A stretch of DNA of 64,000 nucleotides from contig MKTW01000011.1 in NCBI GenBank assembly GCA_001898405.1, positions 564,801 through 628,800 on the forward strand. The letters are read 5' to 3'. The DNA comes from Sphingobacteriales bacterium 44-61 (GTDB lineage Bacteria; Bacteroidota; Bacteroidia; Chitinophagales; Chitinophagaceae). The notes below the pieces were generated by a model. That model made no database searches, was not told the DNA's origin, and was given only the letters and a program-made list of their open reading frames with translations. Both the position numbers and the translations under genes were made by a program. This document shows positions 17,620 to 26,380 of the stretch, piece by piece (position 1 is the first letter of the stretch; each line of letters opens with the position of its first letter).

Positions 17620-18426
17620 ATGTCTTATTCTCAAAGGAACAATCACGAAATAGATTACAAAATATATGGAGAAGAGCTCCAGTTCGTAGAAATCGAATTG
17701 GACCCTTCTGAAACGGCTGTTGCCGAGAGCGGAGCCATGATGATGATGGAAGATGGCATTGCCATGCAAACCATTTTTGGCGATGGGTCGCAACAACCGC
17801 AAGGCAGCGGCTTATTGGGCAAACTGATGAGTGCAGGCAAAAGGGTGCTGACAGGTGAAAGCTTGTTCATGACAGCCTTTACCAATGTAGGCCAGGGTAA
17901 AAAGAAAGTAAGTTTTGCCGCACCCTATACCGGCAAGATCATTCCGATGGATCTGCTGGAACTGGGTGGAACAGTTATTGCACAAAAAGACGCTTTTCTT
18001 TGCGCTGCCAAAGGCGTAAGCATCGGCATCCATTTCCAACGCAGGTTAGGTACAGGCATTTTTGGTGGTGAAGGATTTATCATGGAAAAAATAGAAGGCG
18101 ATGGATATGCTTTTATGCATGCAGGCGGTTATATCGTGGAGAAGGTGTTGGTGCCTGGTGAAGTATTGAAAGTGGACACAGGTTGCCTGGTAGCATACAC
18201 GCCATCTGTGGATTTTGATATTGAATTCGTACGTGGCGTCCGCAATTTTATATTCGGAGGTGAAGGCCTCTTCTTTGCACGGTTGCAGGGGCCGGGAAGG
18301 GTTTGGATCCAATCGCTGCCGATCAGCAGGCTTGCCGGAAAGATGGTAGAATATGGCACCTGGAAACGGAAGGAGGAAGGAAGCATACTGGGAGGATTAG
18401 GGAATTTATTGGATGGAAAGGACTAA
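17620..18426 (+). CDS. AIM24/TIGR00266 family protein
   Basis: A 268-residue protein of the AIM24-like family, widespread in bacteria and related to a yeast mitochondrial biogenesis protein. The biochemical role is unknown. Recognisable blocks are FVEIELDPSETAVAESGAMMMMEDGI, GLLGKLMSAGKRVLTGESLFMTAFTN, FAAPYTGKIIPMDL, VPGEVLKVDTGCLVAYTPSVDFD, RNFIFGGEGLFFARLQGPGRVWIQSLP. These form a glycine-rich beta-helix-like fold in family members. It has no signal peptide or membrane segment. It is likely monocistronic: its own -7 box lies before it and a strong terminator after it. Confidence 0.92.
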   Translation: MSYSQRNNHEIDYKIYGEELQFVEIELDPSETAVAESGAMMMMEDGIAMQTIFGDGSQQPQGSGLLGKLMSAGKRVLTGESLFMTAFTNVGQGKKKVSFAAPYTGKIIPMDLLELGGTVIAQKDAFLCAAKGVSIGIHFQRRLGTGIFGGEGFIMEKIEGDGYAFMHAGGYIVEKVLVPGEVLKVDTGCLVAYTPSVDFDIEFVRGVRNFIFGGEGLFFARLQGPGRVWIQSLPISRLAGKMVEYGTWKRKEEGSILGGLGNLLDGKD

Positions 18427-18453
18427 GTAAAGTCGGCCAGCATTTCTTATAAT

Positions 18454-18489
18454 ATAAAAAGCCGGGAGATCATTCTCCCGGCTTTTTAT
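18454..18489. terminator. Intrinsic terminator after the AIM24-like gene
   Basis: Perfect 16-bp stem (18454-18469, 18474-18489) with a 4-base loop, core gccgggaga, ending in a T-rich arm. The remaining gap to 18614 shows nothing else I can name. Confidence 0.9.
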
Positions 18490-18614
18490 TTATGCTTAAA
18501 TGGATATACATGCGGTAATCACCTGATGTTGCTCAGTGTTAATACCTGATCATAAGCGGCCAGAAAGCTACAATTTGCCAAGTATAATATCTTAAGTAAT
18601 TAAACCACCCTCAT

Positions 18615-19007
18615 ATGTCCATATCTACCCTTCCGCCAGATGCTGGCAGTTTTATTTCTTTGGATGAAGCGAAGATCATGATAGCCCGCTACCGCGCAGA
18701 AAAGGAGAATGTCCTGGCCCTTGATTGTAAAGGAAAGGATATCCTGTCTATCTGTGAAACCTTTAACCGTGCTGAATTCGATTATATACTTGCACAGGAA
18801 GGATGTGCCGGCCTGCGCTTTTATTTCGGTATGACAGAAGAACTTAAGGTAAAACTTATCGCTGTTGGCGTGACCAGTGATAACAAAGACATCCTACCTT
18901 CGTCATCAGTGCCGGCCACTGGTGATGAAAGAACAGGCATAGTAGAATTTGGAAGGCCCTGCCCTGATTATTGCCCTGATACGTCGCTTAGTAGTAACAT
19001 GATATGA
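18615..19007 (+). CDS. Hypothetical protein at the head of a two-component operon
   Basis: A 130-residue soluble protein with no signal peptide and no family I recognise. The first 95 residues look like a compact alpha/beta domain (FISLDEAKIMIARYRAEKENVL, FNRAEFDYILAQEGCAGLRFYFGM, KVKLIAVGVT). The tail is loose, with two cysteines (RPCPDYCPD). The stop overlaps the start of the next gene (ATGA at 19004-19007), so translation is probably coupled. It is thus tied to the membrane protein, histidine kinase and response regulator that follow. It may be an input or output partner of that system; this is inference from position only. Confidence 0.8.
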   Translation: MSISTLPPDAGSFISLDEAKIMIARYRAEKENVLALDCKGKDILSICETFNRAEFDYILAQEGCAGLRFYFGMTEELKVKLIAVGVTSDNKDILPSSSVPATGDERTGIVEFGRPCPDYCPDTSLSSNMI

Positions 19008-19657
19008 GGTTTACAATCTATGACCTTTACAGTTTTAGTATCGCCATTGCAGCTATTATCGCTATAGTCAGGTACAAGCGTATTTATCCCGGCTTCCGGC
19101 CTTTCCTTTTTATGTGCTGGGCAGCGCTTGCAACAGAAACGATCTGTTATTTCCTGATCTACCAGCGGAATTATACTTTCATTCCCTACGGTATTTACAG
19201 TGTTGTTGAAGGCCTGCTGATCACCTGGTTGTTCCGGGAACTGGGTGTGTTCGGGCGCAGACCTTATCTGTTTACCCTGCTGATCGTCTTTTACCTGCTT
19301 GCCTGGCTAACAGAAATTATTTTCTTTGAAGGAATGAACCGCAATATGACCTGGTTCCGGCTCCTGCATTCTTTTATTACCGTATTGCTCAGTATACTAC
19401 TGCTTGGTAAGGAACTGTCTGTGCAAAGAACATTTTTGTTGAAAAGTCCTGTATTCCTGATCTGTACCGGCCTCCTGCTATATAATACCATTGTGGTGAT
19501 TGCAGGGGTCTTTGATCTGTATGAGTATGGCGGTAATATTATTTTCAGAAGGCAGGTGCAGGCAATTATGATCTATATGAACCTTATTGTTAACCTTATT
19601 TATGCTGTAGCTGTATTATGCATGCCTCGTCGCCTTCGTTATTCGTTGCCATACTGA
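19004..19657 (+). CDS. Polytopic membrane protein, unknown, in two-component operon
   Basis: A 217-residue integral membrane protein with about seven hydrophobic helices, starting FSIAIAAIIAIV, FLFMCWAALATETICYFLIY and IYSVVEGLLITWLF, and ending NLIVNLIYAVAVLC. No catalytic motif is seen and I do not recognise the family. It overlaps its upstream neighbour by 4 bases and the downstream histidine kinase by 40 bases. Because that kinase has only one short membrane helix and no periplasmic domain, this protein is a plausible separate sensor for it (inference). Confidence 0.85.
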   Translation: MRFTIYDLYSFSIAIAAIIAIVRYKRIYPGFRPFLFMCWAALATETICYFLIYQRNYTFIPYGIYSVVEGLLITWLFRELGVFGRRPYLFTLLIVFYLLAWLTEIIFFEGMNRNMTWFRLLHSFITVLLSILLLGKELSVQRTFLLKSPVFLICTGLLLYNTIVVIAGVFDLYEYGGNIIFRRQVQAIMIYMNLIVNLIYAVAVLCMPRRLRYSLPY

Positions 19658-20364
19658 TAGCCTGCCTGATCGTACTGATATTGGTTATCTTTTTTACGGC
19701 AACGATGATCCGCTATCAGCGGAGAAACCTTGCATTGTACAGGGAAAAACTGGCCGCAGAGATCACTACCCTGGAAAGAGAAAGGACCAGGATGGCAGAG
19801 GACCTGCATGATGAACTTGGTCCCGTGCTGGCAGGCGTTAAGTTGAAATTGAACAGTCTTGATAGGTTGAATAAAGAAGACCAGGAGGTATTGGATAAAG
19901 TGCATTCGGATATCGCAGGATTACTCAACCGGATGAAGGATATTTCCAATGATCTTATGCCGGTGACGCTGATCAAAAAAGGCCTTATAAAAGCTGTTGA
20001 TCAGATGGCAGATGAGATCAATCACAATAATGGATTGCATGTAATGTTCTCTTCAGGCAAACTTCCTGAATTGTCTCAGCCGGTTGTGATCAACCTTTAC
20101 CGCATTTGCCAGGAAATTATGACCAATACGATTAAGCATGCCGGAGCAAAGGAATTGTCCATTCACCTGCAACGGATAGAGAACAAACTGGTGCTGGTGA
20201 CAGTAGACGATGGGCAAGGGTTTGATCACCGGCAATTTTCTTCGCAAGGGCCTGGTCATGGCCTGGTAAATCTGCATAACCGGACAGAAATGCTGAATGG
20301 AGAACTGTATGTAGACAGTAAGCCCGGTAATGGAACGAAATACCGAATTGAAATACCAATCTAG
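19618..20364 (+). CDS. Sensor histidine kinase (NarX/LiaS-type HisKA_3)
   Basis: A 248-residue kinase. One membrane helix near the N-terminus (about 9-30) has no extracellular loop. A short coiled linker follows, then the HisKA_3 dimerization helix with phospho-accepting H64 (MAEDLHDELGPVL), and a HATPase_c domain with the N box (CQEIMTNTIKHA) and G boxes (VDDGQGFD, GHGLVNLHNRTEML, KPGNGTKYRIEIPI). It should phosphorylate the LuxR-type regulator encoded next. The start overlaps the preceding membrane-protein gene by 40 bases. The lack of any sensory domain suggests the signal comes from a partner protein. Confidence 0.92.
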   Translation: MHASSPSLFVAILIACLIVLILVIFFTATMIRYQRRNLALYREKLAAEITTLERERTRMAEDLHDELGPVLAGVKLKLNSLDRLNKEDQEVLDKVHSDIAGLLNRMKDISNDLMPVTLIKKGLIKAVDQMADEINHNNGLHVMFSSGKLPELSQPVVINLYRICQEIMTNTIKHAGAKELSIHLQRIENKLVLVTVDDGQGFDHRQFSSQGPGHGLVNLHNRTEMLNGELYVDSKPGNGTKYRIEIPI

Positions 20365-20368
20365 TTTT

Positions 20369-21037
20369 ATGACAACAGCAAACACACACATTACGAGAAT
20401 ACTGATTGCCGACGATCACGCGATTGTACGGGAAGGTTTTCACACCATGATCGAACGGTTGCCGAAAATGAAGATCATTGGAGAAGCAGAAAATGGGAAA
20501 GAGCTGGTGAGCATGGCGCTGGAGCTTAAACCCGATATTATTATCACCGATATAAAAATGCCGCAGATGGATGGGGTGGAAGCGACCCGCATTCTTACGG
20601 AAGAACTGCCGGCCACCGGTATCATCGCTTTTACTTTGTTCAATGAAGAAGAACTGGTAGGGGAAATGCTGGAAGCCGGTGCACTGGGTTATCTTCTTAA
20701 AAGCTCTTCCCGCCAGGAAATACTTGATGCAATCCAGGCCGTTTGCGATGGTAAAACTTACTACTGTTCTCAAACAACAGTGCAAATGGCGAAGCTCATT
20801 GCCCGTAGCCGCCCTGGCGCACGGGGACGCTTTGCAAGACCTGGCTTTACAGAAAAAGAAAAAACCATCATCCGGCTTATTTGCGAAGAACTGTCCAATA
20901 AGGAGATCGCTGCCAAACTCGGCATCAGCATGCGCACCGTTGAAGGCCATCGTGAGCGCATCCAGGAAAAAATGAAAGTAAGGAATACAGCAGGGATCGT
21001 TGTGGTGGCTATCAGAGAGGGGATCTTTAAGGTATGA
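20369..21037 (+). CDS. NarL/LuxR-family response regulator
   Basis: A 222-residue DNA-binding regulator from the ATG at 20369, five bases after the kinase stop; an earlier in-frame ATG at 20330 lies inside the kinase and is less likely. The receiver domain (about 8-125) has the acidic pair ADDH, phospho-acceptor D61 (IIITDIKMPQMDG) and K in YLLKSS. The C-terminal LuxR helix-turn-helix (about 155-215) has FTEKEKTIIRLICEELSNKEIAAKLG and RTVEGHRERIQEKM. It forms a cognate pair with the upstream kinase. Targets are unknown. Confidence 0.94.
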   Translation: MTTANTHITRILIADDHAIVREGFHTMIERLPKMKIIGEAENGKELVSMALELKPDIIITDIKMPQMDGVEATRILTEELPATGIIAFTLFNEEELVGEMLEAGALGYLLKSSSRQEILDAIQAVCDGKTYYCSQTTVQMAKLIARSRPGARGRFARPGFTEKEKTIIRLICEELSNKEIAAKLGISMRTVEGHRERIQEKMKVRNTAGIVVVAIREGIFKV

Positions 21038-21084
21038 GTTGATGCTGTAGTTCGCTAAGATCCGGGGTTTTCGCAAAGCTTAGT

Positions 21085-21774
21085 TCAACCAAATAACCGG
21101 TCAAGAATACTGCCCATGACAGCATGTGCCCCTTCAAAATGCTGCTGCGTAGACAAAATGGTTTGTTTTGTCTGAATAAATGGTTTGTCCTGCAGTTCGT
21201 CGCCATCATTTTCTACCAAAGCATTCACACCTTCCGGTTTCATTTCAGGGTGGAATTGTATGCCAACAATATTATTGCCTGATGTATAGAGTTGCTGGCT
21301 GCAGGCTTCAGTGCCGGCATGATTGATAAATCCTTCCGGAAGCGTATAAGTATCGCCATGCCAGTGGAAGAATGTCTGTGTAGCAGGAATATCCCTGCCC
21401 AGCCATTTTGCAAATCCTTCATGGAACATAACAGGGAACCAGCCAATCTCTTTAACAGTGTGCGGGAAAACCCGGCCTCCTGCTACTGTAGCAATAAGCT
21501 GTGCGCCAAGGCAGATGCCCAGTATTTTTTTATTGGCTTTTATTGCCTGCCGGATCAGTTCTTTTTCTGCTGCAAGCCAGGGATATTTTTCTTCTTCATT
21601 CACATTCATGGGGCCACCCATGATGATCAGCGCATCAAAATCCTGGACAGAAGGCAATATGATCTGATTATCATAAAGCCGTGTACTGCTGATTGAATGA
21701 CTATTGGCCGTTAGCCAATCCTGTATATAACCTAATCCTTCAAAAGAGACATGCTGCAGGTAATGCGCTCTCAT
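21085..21774 (-). CDS. Class I glutamine amidotransferase (GMP synthase-like)
   Basis: A 229-residue stand-alone GATase1 domain. The nucleophile elbow is ILGICLGAQLI with C88, and the catalytic His-Glu pair is in GIQFHPEMK (H175, E177). Such proteins hydrolyse the side-chain amide of glutamine or a related gamma-glutamyl compound. The real substrate of the GMP-synthase-like group is generally unknown. I chose the ATG at 21774 because the longer reading frame needs a TTG at 21801. It is convergent with the response regulator, with 47 bases between stops. Confidence 0.88.
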   Translation of the reverse strand: MRAHYLQHVSFEGLGYIQDWLTANSHSISSTRLYDNQIILPSVQDFDALIIMGGPMNVNEEEKYPWLAAEKELIRQAIKANKKILGICLGAQLIATVAGGRVFPHTVKEIGWFPVMFHEGFAKWLGRDIPATQTFFHWHGDTYTLPEGFINHAGTEACSQQLYTSGNNIVGIQFHPEMKPEGVNALVENDGDELQDKPFIQTKQTILSTQQHFEGAHAVMGSILDRLFG

Positions 21775-21914
21775 TATAGATTGTTTTTCCGGTTGCAGCA
21801 AAGATACTCAGACTGAGCTTTAGTAATAAAATATTAACCTGGTGTTACTGCAACAAAGCGGCTGGATACACTTATTTATGTAAGTTGCACCTATCTCACC
21901 AATCAATCTATAAG

Positions 21915-24428
21915 ATGGATTCAAGAAGAGAGTTTATCAAAAAAGCTACATCGCTTGCAGGCGGAATGGGTTTCGCCTATGCATTTCCGCCTTCCATTCA
22001 AAAAGCCTTTGCGATCGATCCAGTAAAGGGCACTACTTATCTCGATGCAGAGCATGTGGTAATCCTGATGCAGGAAAACCGCTCCTTTGATCATTGCTTC
22101 GGATCATTACAAGGTGTAAGAGGTTTCAATGATCCGAGAGCGATCGATCTGCCGGATGGTGATCTTGTATGGCTGCAAAAAAATGCTGCAGGCGAAGCAT
22201 ATATTCCTTTCCGCCTGGATATAAAAGGCACCAAATCTACCTGGATCGGTTCCCTGCCTCATTCCTGGGCTGACCAGGTTGATGCAAGGAATGGAGGCAA
22301 GTATGATAAGTGGCTGATCGCGAAACCATCAGGCAATAAACCTTATGCCAATGCACCGCTAACCATGGGTTACTACAACAGGGAAGACATTCCTTTTTAT
22401 TATGCCCTTGCAGATGCATTCACAGTTTGTGATCAGAACTTCTGTTCATCACTTACGGGTACAACACCCAACAGGCTGTATTTATGGACGGGTACAATAA
22501 GGGAAAAAAGCAGTGGTGAGGTGAATGCCAATGTGCGCAATGAAAACGTAGATTATGAAAGAGAAGTAAACTGGACAAGTTTTCCGGAACGGCTGGAAGA
22601 TAACGGCATCTCCTGGAAAATATACCAGAATGAGATCAGTCTTGCTTCCGGTTTTGAAGGAGAAGAAGATTCCTGGCTGGCTAATTTTACAGATAATCCG
22701 ATTGAATGGTTTTCGCAATACAATGTGCGTTTCTCCAAAACACACCGTGAGTACATACAAAAGATGCTGAAGCAGCTTCCTACCGAGATCAATATACTGG
22801 AAGCAAAAATAAAAGAAGGAATAGCGGATAATGCGGTACTGGAAAAAGCAACAAAAGATCTCAACCGCAAAAAGGAATGGCTGGAAAAGATCAGGAAGGA
22901 AGTAGCTGTTTGGACAGAGGAGAATTTTGTAAAACTGCCCCAGCGTGAAAAGAACCTTCATGCAAAAGCATTCACTACTAATATCAACGATCCGTTTTAC
23001 CGCCAGCTTGATACACTGGAATATGAGGATGATGGAATGAAGCGGGAAGTGAAATTGCCTAAAGGCGATGTTTTACATCAATTCAGGAAAGATGTACAAA
23101 GTGGTGCATTGCCTGCTGTTTCCTGGCTCGTGGCGCCGGAAAATTTTTCTGACCACCCGGGCGCTCCCTGGTATGGAGCATGGTATGTTTCTGAAGTGAT
23201 GGATATTTTAACGCAGAATCCCGAAGTGTGGAAGAAGACCATTTTCATTCTTTGTTATGATGAGAATGATGGATATTTTGATCATGTGCCTCCCTTTGTG
23301 CCGCATGATCCCAAGAAATCCGGTACAGGCCTTACTTCTGCAGGTATTGATACATCTGTTGAGCATGTAACACTGGAGCAGGACCTGAAAGGCCGCAAGC
23401 CGGAATATGCAAGGGGAAGTGCTATCGGACTTGGTTATCGTGTGCCCCTGGTTATCGCTTCACCCTGGAGCAGGGGAGGAGCGGTTTGTTCGCAGGTATT
23501 TGATCATACTTCCATTTTGCAATTGCTGGAAAATGTTTTCAGCCGTAAAACAGGGAAGCAGATCAGGGAAACCAATATCAGCTCCTGGAGAAGAGTGGTG
23601 TGTGGCGATCTTAGTTCGGTGTTCCGACCATACAATGGAGAAAAAACAAAACTGCCTGCTTTCCTCGAGCAGCATGGTGTGATCGAATCCATTCATAAAG
23701 CACAGTTCAAAAAGGATCCTTTTGGCTACAGGCCAATGGGCAAGGACGAGATCGCACAGATCAATAAGAATGCGGCTTCGTCTGCTATGCCCAGGCAGGA
23801 AAAGGGAACAAGGCCCGCCTGTCCATTACCTTATCAATTATATGCAGAAGGCGGATTAAATAGAGATAAAAACACAGTTGAGCTGCATTTCAGTGCCCGT
23901 AAGGATCTGTTTAAGGAAGCGGCTGCCGGCAGTCCGTTTACTGTATATGCTGTGGGAAAATATGGAGCAGCAAAGGAATCGGGACGCAACTGGAATTATA
24001 CTGTAATCGCCGGTGATGAACTAAAAGATAGTTGGCCGCTTGATGAGTTTGATGAAGGCCGCTATCATTTAAAAGTACATGGTCCCAATGGCTTTTTCCG
24101 TGAATTTGCGGGAGACAAAGCTGATCCGGGAGTATCAGTGAAAATTGAATATCTGTCCACAGGAGATATATCTATCCATTTCATGAATAATGATGCGGGT
24201 AAAATATATGATGTGGTTATAAAGGATAATGCATACAAAAATGCGGCACGCAGTATAAAACTTGGTCCGTCAAAAAACCAGTTTAAGCTCAATCTTGCAA
24301 AAAGTTACGGCTGGTATGATTTTACAATCGGCATTGCCGGGAATGATAAATTCATGCAACGTTGTGCGGGCCATGTGGAAACAGGAAAGATGAGCCGCAC
24401 AGATCCGGCAATGGGCGGTGAAGTGTAA
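21915..24428 (+). CDS. Phosphocholine-specific phospholipase C, Tat-exported
   Basis: An 837-residue phosphoesterase of the AcpA/PlcC superfamily that cleaves phosphocholine lipids such as phosphatidylcholine or sphingomyelin. The start MDSRREFIKKAT carries a twin-arginine motif (SRREF) with a hydrophobic stretch after it, so export through Tat in folded form is likely. I preferred this ATG to a TTG 30 bases earlier. Catalytic blocks are HVVILMQENRSFDHCFGSL near the start (metal and nucleophile region), FCSSLTGTTPNRLYLWTG, CYDENDGYFDHVPP and PLVIASPWSRGG. Two C-terminal DUF756-type beta domains follow (about 620-715 and 725-820). Substrate class is by homology only. Confidence 0.93.
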   Translation: MDSRREFIKKATSLAGGMGFAYAFPPSIQKAFAIDPVKGTTYLDAEHVVILMQENRSFDHCFGSLQGVRGFNDPRAIDLPDGDLVWLQKNAAGEAYIPFRLDIKGTKSTWIGSLPHSWADQVDARNGGKYDKWLIAKPSGNKPYANAPLTMGYYNREDIPFYYALADAFTVCDQNFCSSLTGTTPNRLYLWTGTIREKSSGEVNANVRNENVDYEREVNWTSFPERLEDNGISWKIYQNEISLASGFEGEEDSWLANFTDNPIEWFSQYNVRFSKTHREYIQKMLKQLPTEINILEAKIKEGIADNAVLEKATKDLNRKKEWLEKIRKEVAVWTEENFVKLPQREKNLHAKAFTTNINDPFYRQLDTLEYEDDGMKREVKLPKGDVLHQFRKDVQSGALPAVSWLVAPENFSDHPGAPWYGAWYVSEVMDILTQNPEVWKKTIFILCYDENDGYFDHVPPFVPHDPKKSGTGLTSAGIDTSVEHVTLEQDLKGRKPEYARGSAIGLGYRVPLVIASPWSRGGAVCSQVFDHTSILQLLENVFSRKTGKQIRETNISSWRRVVCGDLSSVFRPYNGEKTKLPAFLEQHGVIESIHKAQFKKDPFGYRPMGKDEIAQINKNAASSAMPRQEKGTRPACPLPYQLYAEGGLNRDKNTVELHFSARKDLFKEAAAGSPFTVYAVGKYGAAKESGRNWNYTVIAGDELKDSWPLDEFDEGRYHLKVHGPNGFFREFAGDKADPGVSVKIEYLSTGDISIHFMNNDAGKIYDVVIKDNAYKNAARSIKLGPSKNQFKLNLAKSYGWYDFTIGIAGNDKFMQRCAGHVETGKMSRTDPAMGGEV

Positions 24429-24448
24429 AAAAGTATACAGGAGTATTA

Positions 24449-25369
24449 TCAGTTCTGATGTTCGATATACACTTTTTTCCCAGTCATTACAGTGAGTGAA
24501 TCAAGCACTCTGGTAGTATCTGCATTTTGTGAAGGCAATAAGAGATAGAGTTTGTAGCGAACAGAATCGTTTGTCTCCAGTTTTACATCCCAAAGGTTGG
24601 TGCGGAGTTGTTTATAACGTTTCATCGCTCTTTGCTGGCTGGCTTCTTCCAGCACATATTTATAGTTGGCATTTGCCAGTGCAGCAGCTTTTTCAAGACT
24701 GTCCGTTTGCGGTGTCTGAGCAGCGGCTGTGTCCACTACAGTAGTATCGCTGATAATGGCTGCCGAGTCGGCAGCTTTTGAAGTATTTTTTTTAGAGATC
24801 GCATATCCTCCCCAGATGGTGAGGCCAAGCCCGCAGATAAGTGCAAGCGCGATCACCGGTTTTTTCCAGCCCTGCTTCAGAGCCGGTTCAGAAAGAAAGG
24901 ATTCATATTGAGGGGCAGCTTCCTCGCGGGTTGCGGTTTTCTGTGTTTCTTTGGTGTTCAATTGTTCCCTTACCTTGTCTGTAGAAATGGAAATAGGCAC
25001 AAACTCGCATTCTTTCAGATTCACTTTTACCAGTGTGCCGATGCCTTCAAAAGTAAAGGGCTTTCCGATATTGAGGAATTGCTGGGCTACTTCAATGTAG
25101 GATTCCAGGTCGGCAGCAGCCAGCGGTTTCATCTTACCTGTTTGTGCAGAGATATATGCAACAAGTTCAGGAGATTCTTTGAGATTGGGATTGTTTTCAA
25201 AGCTGATGCCTTCCAGCACTGCGGAACGTTGTTTACTGTTTTCCAGTGCATTTATAGCGGAAGGATCTAATAGGAAAGTGCCAATACCGGGTAAATCGAG
25301 CCGATGGTGGTTGTAGAGGTATTGAGTTAGTAAGGATGTTATTTTCACGGCCTTTGGATTTATCTGCAC
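24449..25369 (-). CDS. HU-domain (CCDC81-like) membrane protein with SPOR-like C-terminus
   Basis: A 306-residue envelope protein. The N-terminal cytoplasmic part has two HU/CCDC81-bac-like domains (about 8-70 and 75-135; LTQYLYNHHRLDLPGIGTFLL, LNIGKPFTFEGIGTLVKV). A membrane helix lies at about 171-191 (VIALALICGLGLTIWGGYA). A low-complexity periplasmic linker leads to a last 70-residue domain resembling SPOR (YKYVLEEASQQRAMKRYKQL, YKLYLLLPSQNADTTRVLDSLTVMTGKKVYI). SPOR domains bind denuded peptidoglycan at division sites. The start is GTG at 25369; GTG at 25348 (VKITSLL) is an alternative. It may link DNA or the cytoplasm to the septal wall (inference). Confidence 0.85.
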   Translation of the reverse strand: MQINPKAVKITSLLTQYLYNHHRLDLPGIGTFLLDPSAINALENSKQRSAVLEGISFENNPNLKESPELVAYISAQTGKMKPLAAADLESYIEVAQQFLNIGKPFTFEGIGTLVKVNLKECEFVPISISTDKVREQLNTKETQKTATREEAAPQYESFLSEPALKQGWKKPVIALALICGLGLTIWGGYAISKKNTSKAADSAAIISDTTVVDTAAAQTPQTDSLEKAAALANANYKYVLEEASQQRAMKRYKQLRTNLWDVKLETNDSVRYKLYLLLPSQNADTTRVLDSLTVMTGKKVYIEHQN

Positions 25370-25419
25370 AATATAAATAATTCAACTGGCTGTTGCAAGC
25401 ATCGGAACAGCATAAGTTT

Positions 25420-25427
25420 TAATTTTG
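25420..25427 (+). promoter_or_regulatory. -7 box (TAATTTTG) abutting a start codon, possible leaderless promoter
   Basis: Exact TAnnTTTG box ending 7 bases before the ATG at 25435. A transcript from it would start at or next to the start codon. No well-spaced -33 TTTG was found. Confidence 0.45.
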
Positions 25428-25434
25428 GCCTGTT

Positions 25435-25749
25435 ATGCTAACAGAAGAAGAAAAGAAATTCGTTGCTTCCTGGGAAACAGAGCGGCTACGTAAGAAAAAA
25501 TTACTGCGCCAACTTTCGGTAGGTCTGCCATTGTCCGTTGTATTCGTGGTCGCTATTTTTGTCAATTTTTTTTCCGGCTGGTATAAGCGGGCTGATATGG
25601 AGATACGTTCCAGTTCTTCACTGATCCTGGTGCTGGTAGTTGCCGCCTTGCTGATTGTTATTTTTACGACCGTATTTTCCGTAAAACATAAATGGGATCT
25701 GAATGAACAGCGCTACCAGGAGTTGAAGGCTAAGCAGGATAAACCCTGA
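25435..25749 (+). CDS. Small two-helix membrane protein, unknown
   Basis: A 104-residue protein with a charged N-terminus (MLTEEEKKFVASWETERLRKKK), two hydrophobic helices (about 29-48, LPLSVVFVVAIFVNFF; 61-83, LILVLVVAALLIVIFTTVFSV) and a charged tail. The loop between the helices is short. I do not recognise the family, but the helix layout and well-placed -7 box support a real gene. Divergent from the HU/SPOR-like gene. Confidence 0.75.
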   Translation: MLTEEEKKFVASWETERLRKKKLLRQLSVGLPLSVVFVVAIFVNFFSGWYKRADMEIRSSSSLILVLVVAALLIVIFTTVFSVKHKWDLNEQRYQELKAKQDKP

Positions 25750-25784
25750 TTTTTTTATTTTCCTTTGCAGCGTTTACCCTCTAA

Positions 25785-25818
25785 ATTGGTCTTTATATCC
25801 CAAGTACCTATATATTTG
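25785..25818 (+). promoter_or_regulatory. Promoter of the FKBP lipoprotein gene
   Basis: -7 box TATATTTG at 25811-25818 with an ATTG -33-like element at 25785-25788 and a 22-base spacer. This is the best two-part match to the Bacteroidota TTTG/TAnnTTTG promoter in the window. The ATG follows at 25837, giving a leader of about 12-15 bases. Confidence 0.6.
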
Positions 25819-25836
25819 CGCTAATCTATCTGAATT

Positions 25837-26313
25837 ATGAAGAAAATTTCGGTTTGGGCCTTTGCTGTTACCCTATTTCTCTCTGCCTGTAGTAAAGATA
25901 ACGATAAATGTGAATATGATCAATGTGCCAATAAAGCGCCCCAATCCGAGATCCAGGCGGTGGCTGATCATATTGCAGCCAAAAGTGTAATTGCTGTTCA
26001 GCACTGTAGCGGTGTTTTTTATACCATTGAAAACCCGGGAACAGGTAAAAACCCAACTCCCTGCTCCAATGTATCTGTAAAATATAAAGGGTATCTTACC
26101 AACGATGTGGTGTTTGATGAACAAAAATCCCCGGTGGATTTTAACCTGGGCGGGCTTGTTCCCGGTTGGAGAAATGTGTTACCCTTACTGAAAGCCGGTG
26201 GCCGGATAGTGCTCTATATCCCACCAAGTCTCGGCTATGGTAATCGCCCTTACGGGTCGATCCCCGCCAATTCTATCCTGGTATTTGAAATAGACCTGGT
26301 AGCCGTGCAATAA
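25837..26313 (+). CDS. FKBP-type peptidyl-prolyl cis-trans isomerase lipoprotein
   Basis: A 158-residue lipoprotein (lipobox LSAC, C18) with a single FKBP domain in the C-terminal two thirds: VSVKYKGYLTNDVVFDE, VPGWRNVLPLLKAGGRIVLYIPPSLGYG, IPANSILVFEIDLVAV. It would isomerise X-Pro bonds and help fold envelope proteins. The N-terminal segment with two cysteines (KCEYDQC) after the lipid anchor is a short linker. It has its own promoter and a following hairpin, so it is probably monocistronic. Confidence 0.92.
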   Translation: MKKISVWAFAVTLFLSACSKDNDKCEYDQCANKAPQSEIQAVADHIAAKSVIAVQHCSGVFYTIENPGTGKNPTPCSNVSVKYKGYLTNDVVFDEQKSPVDFNLGGLVPGWRNVLPLLKAGGRIVLYIPPSLGYGNRPYGSIPANSILVFEIDLVAVQ

Positions 26314-26340
26314 TCGTCAACCAATACCGCCTGCATATTA

Positions 26341-26377
26341 GCCTCGTACGTTACCATCGTGCGAGGCTTCCTTTTAA
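26341..26377 (+). terminator. Probable terminator after the FKBP gene
   Basis: 10-bp stem (26341-26350, 26358-26367) with one G-U type mismatch and a 7-base loop, followed by ttccttttaa. Good position, 27 bases past the stop, with a modest T tract. Confidence 0.65.
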
Positions 26378-26380
26378 GTA

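Noticed and set aside
20132-21076. 314-residue open frame on the minus strand across the two-component genes
   Set aside because: Antisense to a convincing kinase and response regulator; composition is typical of a shadow frame.
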